From NCBI RefSeq assembly GCF_046536515.1, contig NZ_JAWDMQ010000013.1, positions 1 to 32,818 of the forward strand: DNA of 32,818 bases, read 5' to 3'. Origin of the DNA: Caldisphaera sp046536515 (GTDB lineage Archaea > Thermoproteota > Thermoprotei_A > Sulfolobales > Acidilobaceae). The notes beneath the pieces were generated by a model. That model made no database searches. It was not told the origin of the DNA and saw only the letters and a list, made by a program, of their open reading frames with translations. This document shows, piece by piece, positions 1 to 7,857 of this stretch (positions are counted from its first letter, which is position 1; the number at the start of each line of letters is the position of its first letter). Made by a program: the position numbers and the translations under genes.

Positions 1-881
1 CCAATGTTTCTTGTATTATCTGCTAAGGATTGTACTTGTGCTATCTTATTCTCTAAATAAAAGTAGTCCTCCTTAGTCCTAACACCTTTGTAGAGAAACC
101 AAGTGCCATCGTTTAATACTACGCTTGCCAAATTATTTATACCTAAATCTATTGAAGCTACTTTATTACCTTTAGGCAATTCAACTCGTATTGCCTTCCT
201 TTCACCATAAATAATATATTTGCTCTCCTTTCCCTTTTTAGTTTTCTCAACACCTACTTCAACAGGTATAGATGCATACCATGCATTTCTTGCTTCATCA
301 TAGTATATCTCTAGCCTACCTTGTTTTCCATACCATTTTAGTCTGCCTGCAAAATCTATTTCTAGGTTGAAATCCTTGAGGATTAACTTATGGTTTTGCT
401 CATTTATAACATATCTGTCTTGTCTAACAACAAGTAAAAGCTTCCTCCTCTTAGTTTCTCTATCCTTCCAGTAACGCGGTGGGCTAACATGTTTCATGAA
501 GGTTGGCAATTTTTCTTCTTTCTTCAACTTTAGAAGAGAAAAAAATGAGTTCCATGCCTCGTTGTTTTTCTGCATAACTGCTTGAGCATTAACTTTTAGC
601 TCTTCCTTATACTTTTCATAATACTTGTTCCACGTTATATTGAAGTCCACTTTCTTTTCATGAAAAAACTGTTGTCTCCTCTCATAGTTTAACTCGTTGA
701 AGAGCTTTGATGAGATGTTCGCTAGCCTTCTGAGCTTCCTTTTCTGAAAACCATTTGGAAGAAGACGTACTACATTTGTTCTTTTATTTGTATAATTAAC
801 TTCGTAGATACCTTCATCTGGTATTGCGGGAGAAATCGGCTCCCGCTCCTCATGCTTTAAGAGTTGACCAGACGAAGGCAT
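1..881 (-). CDS. tnpB: TnpB (OrfB) of an IS200/IS605-type element, 3' part beyond the window edge
   Basis: Reading leftward from an ATG at 881, the frame stays open for 293 codons to the window edge, so the C-terminus is missing. The protein starts MPSSGQLLKHEERE, is rich in Lys/Arg, and reaches the first RuvC-like catalytic motif SIDLGINNLA near residue 245 (Asp at about 245). TnpB proteins are RNA-guided DNA nucleases encoded by IS200/IS605 elements and help keep the element in place. The remaining RuvC motifs and the zinc finger would lie outside the window. Upstream, at 917-948, is a hairpin end shared exactly with the relic at 13126. No stop or frameshift is visible, so this copy may be intact. 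No TnpA transposase is visible in the window. Confidence 0.9.
   Translation of the reverse strand, partial: MPSSGQLLKHEEREPISPAIPDEGIYEVNYTNKRTNVVRLLPNGFQKRKLRRLANISSKLFNELNYERRQQFFHEKKVDFNITWNKYYEKYKEELKVNAQAVMQKNNEAWNSFFSLLKLKKEEKLPTFMKHVSPPRYWKDRETKRRKLLLVVRQDRYVINEQNHKLILKDFNLEIDFAGRLKWYGKQGRLEIYYDEARNAWYASIPVEVGVEKTKKGKESKYIIYGERKAIRVELPKGNKVASIDLGINNLASVVLNDGTWFLYKGVRTKEDYFYLENKIAQVQSLADNTRNI
826..846 (-). repeat. Perfect inverted repeat inside the 5' end of tnpB
   Basis: A 7-bp perfect inverted repeat (GCGGGAG / CTCCCGC, 7-nt loop) lies within the first 20 codons of tnpB. The same stretch survives, with a weakened stem, in the deleted copy at 13126-13404. It could be an RNA structure acting on translation initiation, or simply part of the retained element end. 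Confidence 0.45.
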
Positions 882-916
882 CTAAAGGCATCTCAAATAG
901 AAATAGTATTTTTGAT

Positions 917-948
917 TTAAAAAACTTTACCCCGCCCCTAGAAGGGGC
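917..948 (-). repeat. IS left end with terminal hairpin
   Basis: Read on the minus strand, these 32 bases are identical to 13126-13157. They begin with a small hairpin (GCCCC / GGGGC around TTCTA), followed by GGGGTAAAG and a T-run. Their position upstream of tnpB and their recurrence mark them as the element's left end. Members of this family use subterminal hairpins rather than long terminal inverted repeats. Confidence 0.75.
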
Positions 949-1025
949 GAGGTTTGTGTTTCTTTATCATAATTATATCTTTATCATTTCTGCTGTTTAA
1001 TAACAATAGCCTTCAAAAAATATAC

Positions 1026-1037
1026 TTTTATATAAAA
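1026..1037 (+). promoter_or_regulatory. TATA box of the radical SAM gene
   Basis: TTTTATATAAAA fits an archaeal TATA element. Transcription would begin about 25 bases downstream (near 1058), just ahead of the AGGAGGA ribosome binding site at 1061-1067. Confidence 0.55.
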
Positions 1038-1073
1038 TCTTCAATTATTATAGTTAATGCAGGAGGAAAACTC

Positions 1074-2093
1074 ATGCAAAAGCTAATAGATGCCTACGGA
1101 AGACCTTTGGAGAATCTAAGGATTGCTGTAACGAGAGAATGCAACTACAATTGTATATTTTGTCATTTAGAAGGAGATCCCATAGGCAAGCCTCAAAAGA
1201 TAGGAACTATGCCTCCTGAATTAACACCTTATGATTATAGTATAGTTGCCGAGGCAGCAACAAAGATAGGTATAAATGAATTTAAGATTACAGGAGGGGA
1301 GCCTTTAGTTAGAAACGACATAATAGATATAATTAGCAACATAAGAAAATACTCTGAAAATTCGGATATATCCATGACTACAAACGGTTACTTACTTTAT
1401 ACATATGCTAAAAAGCTAAAGGATTCCGGTTTAAATAGGGTAAACATATCTATTCATTCTCTAAATAGAGAAACCTATTATAAAATAACAGGTGTAGATG
1501 GTTTAGAAAAGGCATTAAAAGGACTCGATGCTGCCTTAGAGAATGGTTTAAAAACCAAAATAAATGCATCAATAGTAAAAGGTTTAAATGATAGGGAAGT
1601 TATGGATTTGGTAGAATTTTCAGCGAAAAAAGGTGTAACATTGCAGCTTATAGAACTTCAACCTATTAATTCTGGCTCAAAACAATTTAACAACTTGCAT
1701 TATCCCCTCTCATTAATAGAAGAAATTTTAATTAAGAAAGGGGCAAAGATAATTTTAAGGAAATTGCATAATAGACCTATTTATGAGCTGCCTAATGGAG
1801 CGATAATTGAGATGGTAAAATCATATAATAACCCTTTATTCTGTGCAGGCTGCATGAGAGTAAGATTATTAGCTAATGGTACTTTAATTCCTTGCATTAA
1901 TTGGGGAAAGCCAGGAGTAAATCTGTTACCTAAAATTAGGAATAAGCCCAGAGATATTGCGATTAAAAATACAATAGAGGCATTTAAAGAAGTTAATATG
2001 CTTAGAAAGCCCTATGTGCTATACAGATTAGATACAACACAATATGCTAGCAATAGTAGAGAAATTAGGCTAAAAATACCTAAAAAACTTTAA
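1074..2093 (+). CDS. moaA: Radical SAM protein, GTP 3',8-cyclase (MoaA)-like
   Basis: MoaA catalyses the first step of molybdopterin cofactor synthesis, rearranging GTP with SAM-derived radical chemistry. The N-terminus MQKLIDAYGRPLENLRI is MoaA-like. The radical SAM cluster motif CX3CX2C is at Cys23, 27 and 30, and KITGGEP is the SAM-binding GGE motif. A second cluster motif, CX2CX13C (Cys257, 260, 274), matches the C-terminal Fe-S site of MoaA. The start at 1074 follows AGGAGGA by 6 bases; an in-frame start at 954 would lie upstream of the TATA box and is rejected. At 339 residues the length is normal. The usual C-terminal Gly-Gly is not present (the protein ends in IPKKL), and no other moa gene is nearby, so a divergent radical SAM role is possible. 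Confidence 0.82.
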   Translation: MQKLIDAYGRPLENLRIAVTRECNYNCIFCHLEGDPIGKPQKIGTMPPELTPYDYSIVAEAATKIGINEFKITGGEPLVRNDIIDIISNIRKYSENSDISMTTNGYLLYTYAKKLKDSGLNRVNISIHSLNRETYYKITGVDGLEKALKGLDAALENGLKTKINASIVKGLNDREVMDLVEFSAKKGVTLQLIELQPINSGSKQFNNLHYPLSLIEEILIKKGAKIILRKLHNRPIYELPNGAIIEMVKSYNNPLFCAGCMRVRLLANGTLIPCINWGKPGVNLLPKIRNKPRDIAIKNTIEAFKEVNMLRKPYVLYRLDTTQYASNSREIRLKIPKKL

Positions 2094-2803
2094 ACACTTC
2101 TTTTTTCTGGCTTCATAGAACCTGATAATAAAAGCAAAACGCTTAAAACAAGTAGGGATGAAACAAATAAATTCCAACCATATATTGCCGCTAATATTAT
2201 CGTTATTCCCGATAAGAACCCTCCACCCATTGCAAGCCCTGCGTCTGTTGTAAAAGGACAAACCTCATTTTGTTGTCTAAAATAAAACGACATTATCGAC
2301 ACAACTACAGATGAAGAGATTAATCCTACTAAAGGGGCTGTAAATAAAGAAATTAAAGGAATGACAACCATAACAAATGCGTGCAGCTTTTTAGTTATAA
2401 AGCTAATTGATATTGTCGATATAAAAAGAAATACAAAGAAAAGTATCTTTTCAAATAATAAAGAAATATGCATAAAAGATATAAGAGAAGTAGCGAGAAG
2501 AGATGAAGGTATTATTGCTTTAAAGTCTTTTAGTGTAACGTAAATTAATGATATGGAAAGTAAAATTAATGATAAGAATTTTAGCTGGGTTAATATCAAA
2601 ACAACTGACATTAAGGACAATGCAACATAAACAAAATAATCCCTCTTCTTTAAAAATACTATTGGTTCAATTATAGATATAAGAAATATAGCTGAAGATA
2701 TCATGATATAAGGCATAAATATTATAGAAATGGTGAAAAATAAGGCCGCTATAGAATAAAAAATACAAACATAGTACCAAACACCTTTGCATAAATTACT
2801 CAT
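2090..2803 (-). CDS. Multi-pass membrane protein downstream of heme O synthase
   Basis: A 237-residue, very hydrophobic protein with roughly seven to eight membrane segments and a polar patch near residue 180 (QQNEVCPFTTDAG). I do not recognise the family. It follows ctaB by about 10 bases on the same strand, so the two are probably co-transcribed; a role in heme or terminal-oxidase assembly is guilt by association only. I chose ATG 2803 because GGTGG sits 5 bases upstream; a GTG at 2812 lies inside that ribosome binding site. Its stop overlaps the end of the radical SAM gene by 4 bases, tail to tail. Confidence 0.7.
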   Translation of the reverse strand: MSNLCKGVWYYVCIFYSIAALFFTISIIFMPYIMISSAIFLISIIEPIVFLKKRDYFVYVALSLMSVVLILTQLKFLSLILLSISLIYVTLKDFKAIIPSSLLATSLISFMHISLLFEKILFFVFLFISTISISFITKKLHAFVMVVIPLISLFTAPLVGLISSSVVVSIMSFYFRQQNEVCPFTTDAGLAMGGGFLSGITIILAAIYGWNLFVSSLLVLSVLLLLSGSMKPEKRSV

Positions 2804-2813
2804 ATTTTCCACC

Positions 2814-3665
2814 TTATAAAAATCTTACTAAGACGAAAAAAGCTGCTATAATTGAATTCGCAAATTTAAATACAGACAGAGCATTGTCCTTTGATGGAGA
2901 CAGTATGAACTTCCTTATTTTTAATAATGCTATCAGAACAAACACTGTTGATAACGATGCAGCTATCAAACCCCTTCCTTCTAATAAATAGAAAAGCCAT
3001 ACTAATATGTCTAAAGAAATTATAGAAAATATTACCAAACCTCCAAATGTCTTTTCATTAGATATAACGGGAAGCATTGGAATAGAGGCATTCTTATAGT
3101 CATCCATATGATAATAAACTATAAACCATATATGCATTGGAATCCATGCTAATACTATTAATGCAAGCAATATACCTCCTATCCCAAAACTACCCGTTGC
3201 AGCAGCCCAACCACCTAAAGAGGGCATAGCCCCTGCTATACCTCCAAATATTATGTTTGAGACTGTAGTTCTCTTTGTTAGTTCAGTATAACCAATTATA
3301 TCAAACAAAAGCCCCATAATTATAGCAAACACTACATATTTATTTATAAAGTCGGCAGCTATAATACCAATAAGTATAAGAAATATGATTCCTAGTATGG
3401 CTTCTTCTTTTGATAATTGTTTAGACGGTAAAGGCCTTTTTCTCGTTCTCTTCATTATAGAATCTATGTCAACCTCTAAATACATATTGAGAGCAGTTAC
3501 TCCCCCTATGCCACCTATACCTACTGGTATCAATAAAAGAAGGTTTCTTATATTAATTGGTGTACCTGCAGCAAAATATGCCCCAAAAACTGTGACAAGC
3601 AGTAATCCAAGCTGTGCTGGTTTAGTCATTTCAAATAGGGCCTTTAGTTTCTTAATAAAGCTCAT
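2814..3665 (-). CDS. ctaB: Protoheme IX farnesyltransferase (heme O synthase)
   Basis: This UbiA-superfamily membrane enzyme transfers a farnesyl group to heme B to make heme O, the precursor of oxidase hemes. Its 283 residues form about nine membrane helices. The first Asp-rich region reads N60-x3-E-x3-D68 followed by MKRTRKRPLP, the hallmark of COX10/CtaB rather than UbiA. The second, DDYKNASIPMLPV (188-200), also matches CtaB. The first gene of a two-gene minus-strand unit with 2090-2803. A heme O/A synthase implies a heme-copper type terminal oxidase somewhere in the genome, so at least some oxygen respiration; no oxidase gene is in this window. Confidence 0.9.
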   Translation of the reverse strand: MSFIKKLKALFEMTKPAQLGLLLVTVFGAYFAAGTPINIRNLLLLIPVGIGGIGGVTALNMYLEVDIDSIMKRTRKRPLPSKQLSKEEAILGIIFLILIGIIAADFINKYVVFAIIMGLLFDIIGYTELTKRTTVSNIIFGGIAGAMPSLGGWAAATGSFGIGGILLALIVLAWIPMHIWFIVYYHMDDYKNASIPMLPVISNEKTFGGLVIFSIISLDILVWLFYLLEGRGLIAASLSTVFVLIALLKIRKFILSPSKDNALSVFKFANSIIAAFFVLVRFL

Positions 3666-3800
3666 TATTAGTCCCTCAATTTACATTATTTAAGTTTTAC
3701 TTATATAGTTGTACTTATACTTATTTATTTCCAAATATAGCATTTTTATTATTTTTTATAATAGCATATAAAAATTTAAACCATAAAATTAATATTACAT

Positions 3801-4118
3801 ATGGTGAACTATTTGTCATCAAAAGATGAGAATCAGCAAAAGGCAGAAAACAAACCTAATAAAACGCCTAGAAATATAGGTATTGCATTAATTGCAATAG
3901 GGGTTGCATTGCTGATATTCGTATTTTATGAGGCCTATATATCATTTTTAAATCCAGGTTTTATAAGTAATTTGAATTCTTTAACTTCATCAAATACTGT
4001 TCCAATATCTTTTACAGCAGAGGCTTTAGTAATATTATTAATTAAAGTTGCATTCTTAGGTATAGCTTTAGCTGCTGGCTCTACTATATTATCAAAAGGG
4101 GTAGAGTTAATTAAATAA
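3801..4118 (+). CDS. Small two-helix membrane protein
   Basis: A 105-residue protein: a polar Lys/Asn-rich N-terminus of about 25 residues, then hydrophobic segments near residues 26-46 and 73-98. I do not recognise the family. The AT-rich CATATAAAAATTT at about 3764-3776 lies roughly 30 bases before the ATG and there is no Shine-Dalgarno sequence, so the message is probably leaderless. It heads a three-gene run (3801-4973) with gaps or overlaps of about 10 bases, so the three likely form one transcription unit and possibly one membrane complex. Confidence 0.65.
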   Translation: MVNYLSSKDENQQKAENKPNKTPRNIGIALIAIGVALLIFVFYEAYISFLNPGFISNLNSLTSSNTVPISFTAEALVILLIKVAFLGIALAAGSTILSKGVELIK

Positions 4119-4129
4119 TGGGGATATGA

Positions 4130-4525
4130 TTGAAACTTGGCATACTAGCAATTGTTGCAGGTTTAATCTTGTTGGTGCTTGCTGTTTATCCATTATACGG
4201 ATTTGTTACAGGATTTTTGAAAAACCCTTTAAATATAACAGAAACCCAAACTAATTGCAATGGAACTATTGGGATATTATTTAATATAACATATAATAAT
4301 GAAGTTGAAATGAATAATGCAACAATAGATTTAAAACTAATATACAGCAATGGGAAATCGATTAATAATGTATTATTTTCTGGAAACTTATATCAGAATG
4401 AAACTGTTTATAAATGTATTCCAGCATATTATTTTGAGAACGCCACCCAATATGAATTCAGTATAACAGGAAAAATAGCTGGGCTATATAATTTTAACAT
4501 AACAGAAGTGAACAAAATTGGATAA
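4130..4525 (+). CDS. Membrane-anchored extracellular protein, sequon-rich
   Basis: A 131-residue protein read from TTG 4130, preceded by GGGG. Residues 3-28 form a signal-anchor-like hydrophobic segment. The rest is polar, beta-rich and contains seven N-x-S/T sequons (NIT, NGT, NIT, NAT, NET, NAT, NIT) plus two cysteines that could pair. This suggests an N-glycosylated domain outside the cell. The function is unknown. It overlaps the next gene by 8 bases. Confidence 0.62.
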   Translation: MKLGILAIVAGLILLVLAVYPLYGFVTGFLKNPLNITETQTNCNGTIGILFNITYNNEVEMNNATIDLKLIYSNGKSINNVLFSGNLYQNETVYKCIPAYYFENATQYEFSITGKIAGLYNFNITEVNKIG

Positions 4526-4973
4526 AGAAAAAATATATTGGATAATAAAACAGATATTTCTGGGAATATTAGAAGGAATATTTTATTCTATAATATATGT
4601 TTACCTTTTACCATATTTATTAAATGTATTATCATCGTCTTTGAGCAGTCAAATACCTTTATTGGGACTACCTTTTTCATCTGATATATACCTATATATA
4701 GGATTATTTGTTGGACTAGATGTAGTTGCTAGGATAATGAAAGGAACAATATATAATCCTTTGCTAAGGGCTTCTTCATCTCTAATAGGGTTACTTATAG
4801 TTTTAAGCTATTTTAATGGAGGCATATTAAGTGTTGGGCCCATATCTACAAGTAGTGGACAAGTCTACATAACTTTAGATCTATCTTTAATATTATTAAT
4901 TTATGTTGCCTTTATTATAGCCCCCGGAATTATAATTCCTTTTATAGAATACTTTGTTGAAAACAAACGCTAA
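4518..4973 (+). CDS. Four-helix membrane protein
   Basis: A 151-residue hydrophobic protein with about four membrane segments (near 12-35, 52-70, 80-100 and 118-142) and charged ends. It starts at TTG 4518 inside the end of the preceding gene, so translation is probably coupled. I do not recognise the family. It is last in the 3801-4973 membrane-protein trio. The next gene (5009) has its own AT-rich promoter-like stretch. Confidence 0.6.
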   Translation: MDKEKIYWIIKQIFLGILEGIFYSIIYVYLLPYLLNVLSSSLSSQIPLLGLPFSSDIYLYIGLFVGLDVVARIMKGTIYNPLLRASSSLIGLLIVLSYFNGGILSVGPISTSSGQVYITLDLSLILLIYVAFIIAPGIIIPFIEYFVENKR

Positions 4974-5008
4974 AATTTTTATTTAATGCACGTTAATAGT
5001 GAGAAAAG

Positions 5009-6301
5009 ATGAATCCAAAGGATGATTTAAAGGAAATAATAAACCATATATTGACGAAATCAGATCTATCAATTTATGTTAAAAAAGACTTAAAAAAGCT
5101 TAAAATTGATTTTAACAAGAAATTTATATTAATATCATTTGGAAAAGGAGCATCTTCAATGACAAATGGAGCAATTGAAATACTAAACGACAAAATCGAT
5201 GGAGGAGTTGTAGTTATACCTAAAGGAACTGAAAAGCCTAAAGGAAATTTGGAAGTTATAGAATCAAGTCATCCAATACCTGATGAAAACAGCATTAAGG
5301 CGGCGGACTCAATTATAGAATGGATTAAAATTAAGGGAAAAACAGATTTTCTATTTTTAATTTCTGGTGGAGGTTCTTCTCTTGTAGAAAAACCATTAGG
5401 TAATATAACTTTAGATGACCTTAAAGAGTTAAATAGGATTCTTTTAAATTCTGGTGCAAGCATTTCTGAGATAAATACTGTTAGAAAGCATATTTCCCAA
5501 ATTAAAGGCGGAAGGCTTGCAGCTTTAGTATATCCAAAAAAAGCATATGGATTATATGCTAGCGATGTTCCAGGAGATATAATAGATCAAATAGCCTCAG
5601 GACCAACAGTACCAGATACAACTACATTTAATGATGCATTTAATGTAATAACAAATTATAATCTAAAAGATTTTATACCTAAATCTGTTTTAAATGTGCT
5701 AATTGATGGCATTAATGGAAAAATAAAAGAAACGCCTAAGCCTAATGATAAAGTATTTAAAAAAATAAAAAATAAAATAATAGCAAAAAATGTATTAATA
5801 TTAAAACATGTATCAAAACTGATGAGAAGCAAAGGATATAAAACTATCATATTGACTTCAAGAATCGAAGGGGAATCTAAAGATATTGGATATGCTTTAG
5901 CTTCAATAACGTTGGATTCGTTAAATAAAGGCATTCCATACAGACCTCCAATAGCTCTTATCTTGGGGGGAGAAACTAGCGTTACAGTGAAAGGGAATGG
6001 TCTTGGAGGAAGAAATATGGAATTAGCATTAGCATGGGGATTAAAGGTTAATGAGTATCATTCATCTAAAAGAGCTGCTATCTTGACTTTTGCAACCGAT
6101 GGTATTGATGGACCAACAGATTCTGCAGGAGCTTTATTGTCTAGTGAAGACATAGATTATATAAAGTCCCTTGGAATAGATATTAAAAAAGAACTAAAAA
6201 ATAACAACAGCTATTATGTTTTAAAAAAGGCAGGGCTATTAATAAAGACAGGCCCTACAGGATCAAATTTAAATAATATAATAGTTGTTGCAATAAAATA
6301 A
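5009..6301 (+). CDS. Glycerate 2-kinase (MOFRL family)
   Basis: This family phosphorylates D-glycerate, in archaea to 2-phosphoglycerate in the branched or non-phosphorylative Entner-Doudoroff route. The 430 residues carry the family's motifs in order: FGKGASSM near 45, LISGGGSSL near 115, SDVPGDIIDQIASGPTVPD near 190, GGETSVTVKGNGLGGRN near 325, and ATDGIDGPTDSAGA near 365. The length is typical. ATG 5009 is preceded by a TTTTTATTTA promoter-like stretch and a weak GTGAGAA. Older annotations call this family hydroxypyruvate reductase; the archaeal enzymes that have been tested are glycerate kinases. Confidence 0.88.
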   Translation: MNPKDDLKEIINHILTKSDLSIYVKKDLKKLKIDFNKKFILISFGKGASSMTNGAIEILNDKIDGGVVVIPKGTEKPKGNLEVIESSHPIPDENSIKAADSIIEWIKIKGKTDFLFLISGGGSSLVEKPLGNITLDDLKELNRILLNSGASISEINTVRKHISQIKGGRLAALVYPKKAYGLYASDVPGDIIDQIASGPTVPDTTTFNDAFNVITNYNLKDFIPKSVLNVLIDGINGKIKETPKPNDKVFKKIKNKIIAKNVLILKHVSKLMRSKGYKTIILTSRIEGESKDIGYALASITLDSLNKGIPYRPPIALILGGETSVTVKGNGLGGRNMELALAWGLKVNEYHSSKRAAILTFATDGIDGPTDSAGALLSSEDIDYIKSLGIDIKKELKNNNSYYVLKKAGLLIKTGPTGSNLNNIIVVAIK

Positions 6302-6329
6302 AATTAAATATTTTTATAATGTTTATAAT

Positions 6330-6863
6330 TTATTCCTTAGCTCTCTTAACGGCACTCAAAATTTCTGCCTTAGCTTTTTCTGCCCCTTCCCAACCTGTTA
6401 CCTTAACCCATTTCCCAGGCTCTAATTCTTTATAATGCTCAAAGAAATGAGATATTTTCTTTTTCAAGAAATCTGGAATGTCTTTAACATCACTCCAAGA
6501 GCCATAAATAGGATCGAGCTTTTCTTTGGGCACTGCAATAATTTTAGAATCAGGACCCTCTTCGTCTTGCATCATCAATATTCCTATAGGCTTTGCTTCT
6601 ATTATTGTTCCAGGCATTACTGGTTCTCTGCTAATTAGTAACAAATCTATTGGATCTCCGTCTTCTGACTTCGTCCCAGGAATGAAACCATAATTGAATG
6701 GATACGACATGCTTGTGTATAAGAATCTATCAACCTTTACTAAACAACTTTCTTCGTCCAGCTCGTATTTAACGCTGCTATTCATAGGGATTTCTATGAA
6801 CATGTTTACCAAATCTGGTGCTTTGCTTCCAGGACCTAGTTTTTCAAGGCACACGAGTTTCAC
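6330..6863 (-). CDS. ppa: Inorganic pyrophosphatase, soluble family I
   Basis: It hydrolyses the pyrophosphate released by biosynthetic reactions, using Mg2+. The signature DGDPIDLLL carries the metal-binding Asp68, Asp70 and Asp73, corresponding to Asp65/67/70 of the E. coli enzyme. FNYGFIPGT upstream is also conserved. The length of 177 residues is standard. Translation begins at GTG 6863, following ATAGGT. Its promoter appears to share the TATA-like region at 6885-6902 with the divergent L7Ae operon, which would give a leader of only a few bases. Confidence 0.93.
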   Translation of the reverse strand: MKLVCLEKLGPGSKAPDLVNMFIEIPMNSSVKYELDEESCLVKVDRFLYTSMSYPFNYGFIPGTKSEDGDPIDLLLISREPVMPGTIIEAKPIGILMMQDEEGPDSKIIAVPKEKLDPIYGSWSDVKDIPDFLKKKISHFFEHYKELEPGKWVKVTGWEGAEKAKAEILSAVKRAKE

Positions 6864-6884
6864 ACCTATTATTATTATGGATGC

Positions 6885-6902
6885 GTTATATTTAAAAGTT
6901 TA
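6885..6902. promoter_or_regulatory. Shared divergent TATA region of ppa and the L7Ae operon
   Basis: GTTATATTTAAAAGTTTA reads as a TATA element in both directions (AACTTTTAAATATAAC on the minus strand). It is the only good candidate in the 87 bases between the two start codons. For L7Ae it predicts a start near 6920; for ppa one near 6867. Confidence 0.5.
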
Positions 6903-6950
6903 TCTGCTACAAATATGTATGACGACCCGAAATAGGGGAGGAGGATGAAT

Positions 6951-7334
6951 ATGTCAAAGTCAAGCTATGTATTATTTGAAGTGCCAGAAGATCTGGCAGA
7001 GGAAGTGTATAAGGTAGTTAGTAAGGCAAAAGAAAGCGGAAAAATAAAGAAAGGAACTAATGAAACAACAAAAGCTGTTGAGAGAGGAAACGCTAAATTA
7101 GTAGTTATAGCAGTAGATGTAGATCCACCAGAAATAGTTGCTCATTTACCATTATTATGCGATGCAAAAAAGATACCATTTGTATATGTGCCAAGCAAGA
7201 AAAAACTAGGAGAAGCAGTTAACATAGAAGTAGGAGCAGCAAGCGTTGCAATTGTTGAAGGAGGAGAGGCCGAGAACGATTTAAAGAAAATTGTTGATAA
7301 AGTTAAAGAATTAAGGGCTAAAGCCGGCGCATAA
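6951..7334 (+). CDS. rpl7ae: Ribosomal protein L7Ae (eL8), kink-turn binding
   Basis: L7Ae binds kink-turn RNAs in the large ribosomal subunit, in box C/D and H/ACA guide RNPs and in archaeal RNase P. The RNA-binding segment GTNETTKAVERG is intact, followed by DVDPPEIVAHLPLLCD and the conserved C-terminal region. ATG 6951 lies 6 bases after the strong GGGGAGGAGGA site; the ATG at 6945 abuts that site and is less likely. First gene of the operon running to 11800. The leader contains a possible partial kink-turn overlapping the ribosome binding site (see findings). Confidence 0.95.
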   Translation: MSKSSYVLFEVPEDLAEEVYKVVSKAKESGKIKKGTNETTKAVERGNAKLVVIAVDVDPPEIVAHLPLLCDAKKIPFVYVPSKKKLGEAVNIEVGAASVAIVEGGEAENDLKKIVDKVKELRAKAGA

Positions 7335-7362
7335 CATTATTAATTATCTTGGGGAATGCTGA

Positions 7363-7857
7363 ATGCCTGCCAAAGGTGTGAAGGAGGAACAATTTAAATA
7401 TGTGCTAAGAATCGCTGAAACTGACATAAACGGTAATTTAAACCTTATATTGGGTTTGAGTAAAATTAAAGGCATTGGATATCAAACAGCTCTAGCTATT
7501 GTTAGACATTTAAAGATGGATCCTAATAAAAGAATAGGTTATTTAAGTAATGAAGAAATTAAACAAATAGAAGATGTCATTAGCGATCTAACTAAGTTAA
7601 AGTTACCTAGCTGGATGTATAATAGAAGAAAAGACTATGAAACAGGGCTTGATAAGCACCTTATTGGAGCTGATTTAATATTTGCTGCAAGAAGGGACGT
7701 TGAAAGAGAACAGAAGGTTAATTCATGGAGAGGCGTTAGACATAAACTAGGACTTAAGGTAAGGGGACAAAAAACCCATACTACCGGTAGATTAGGTATG
7801 ACTATAGGAGTTAAGAAAGAGAAGGTGGAAACAAGTGGGGGATCCCAAAAGCAGTAG
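7363..7857 (+). CDS. rps13: 30S ribosomal protein S13 (uS13)
   Basis: S13 contacts the P-site tRNA and the 50S subunit from the head of the small subunit. The archaeal-type N-terminus (FKYVLRIAETDINGNL) leads into the helix-two-turn-helix region KIKGIGYQTALAIV. The C-terminal tail SWRGVRHKLGLKVRGQKTHTTGR is diagnostic. It runs to 164 residues with a basic tail. The next gene starts 23 bases before its stop in another frame, so translation of S13 and S4 is probably coupled. Confidence 0.96.
   Translation: MPAKGVKEEQFKYVLRIAETDINGNLNLILGLSKIKGIGYQTALAIVRHLKMDPNKRIGYLSNEEIKQIEDVISDLTKLKLPSWMYNRRKDYETGLDKHLIGADLIFAARRDVEREQKVNSWRGVRHKLGLKVRGQKTHTTGRLGMTIGVKKEKVETSGGSQKQ

Noticed and set aside
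954..1073. Upstream in-frame extension of the radical SAM gene
   Set aside because: It would begin upstream of the TATA box, encodes a low-complexity hydrophobic stretch, and the internal ATG at 1074 has a strong ribosome binding site.
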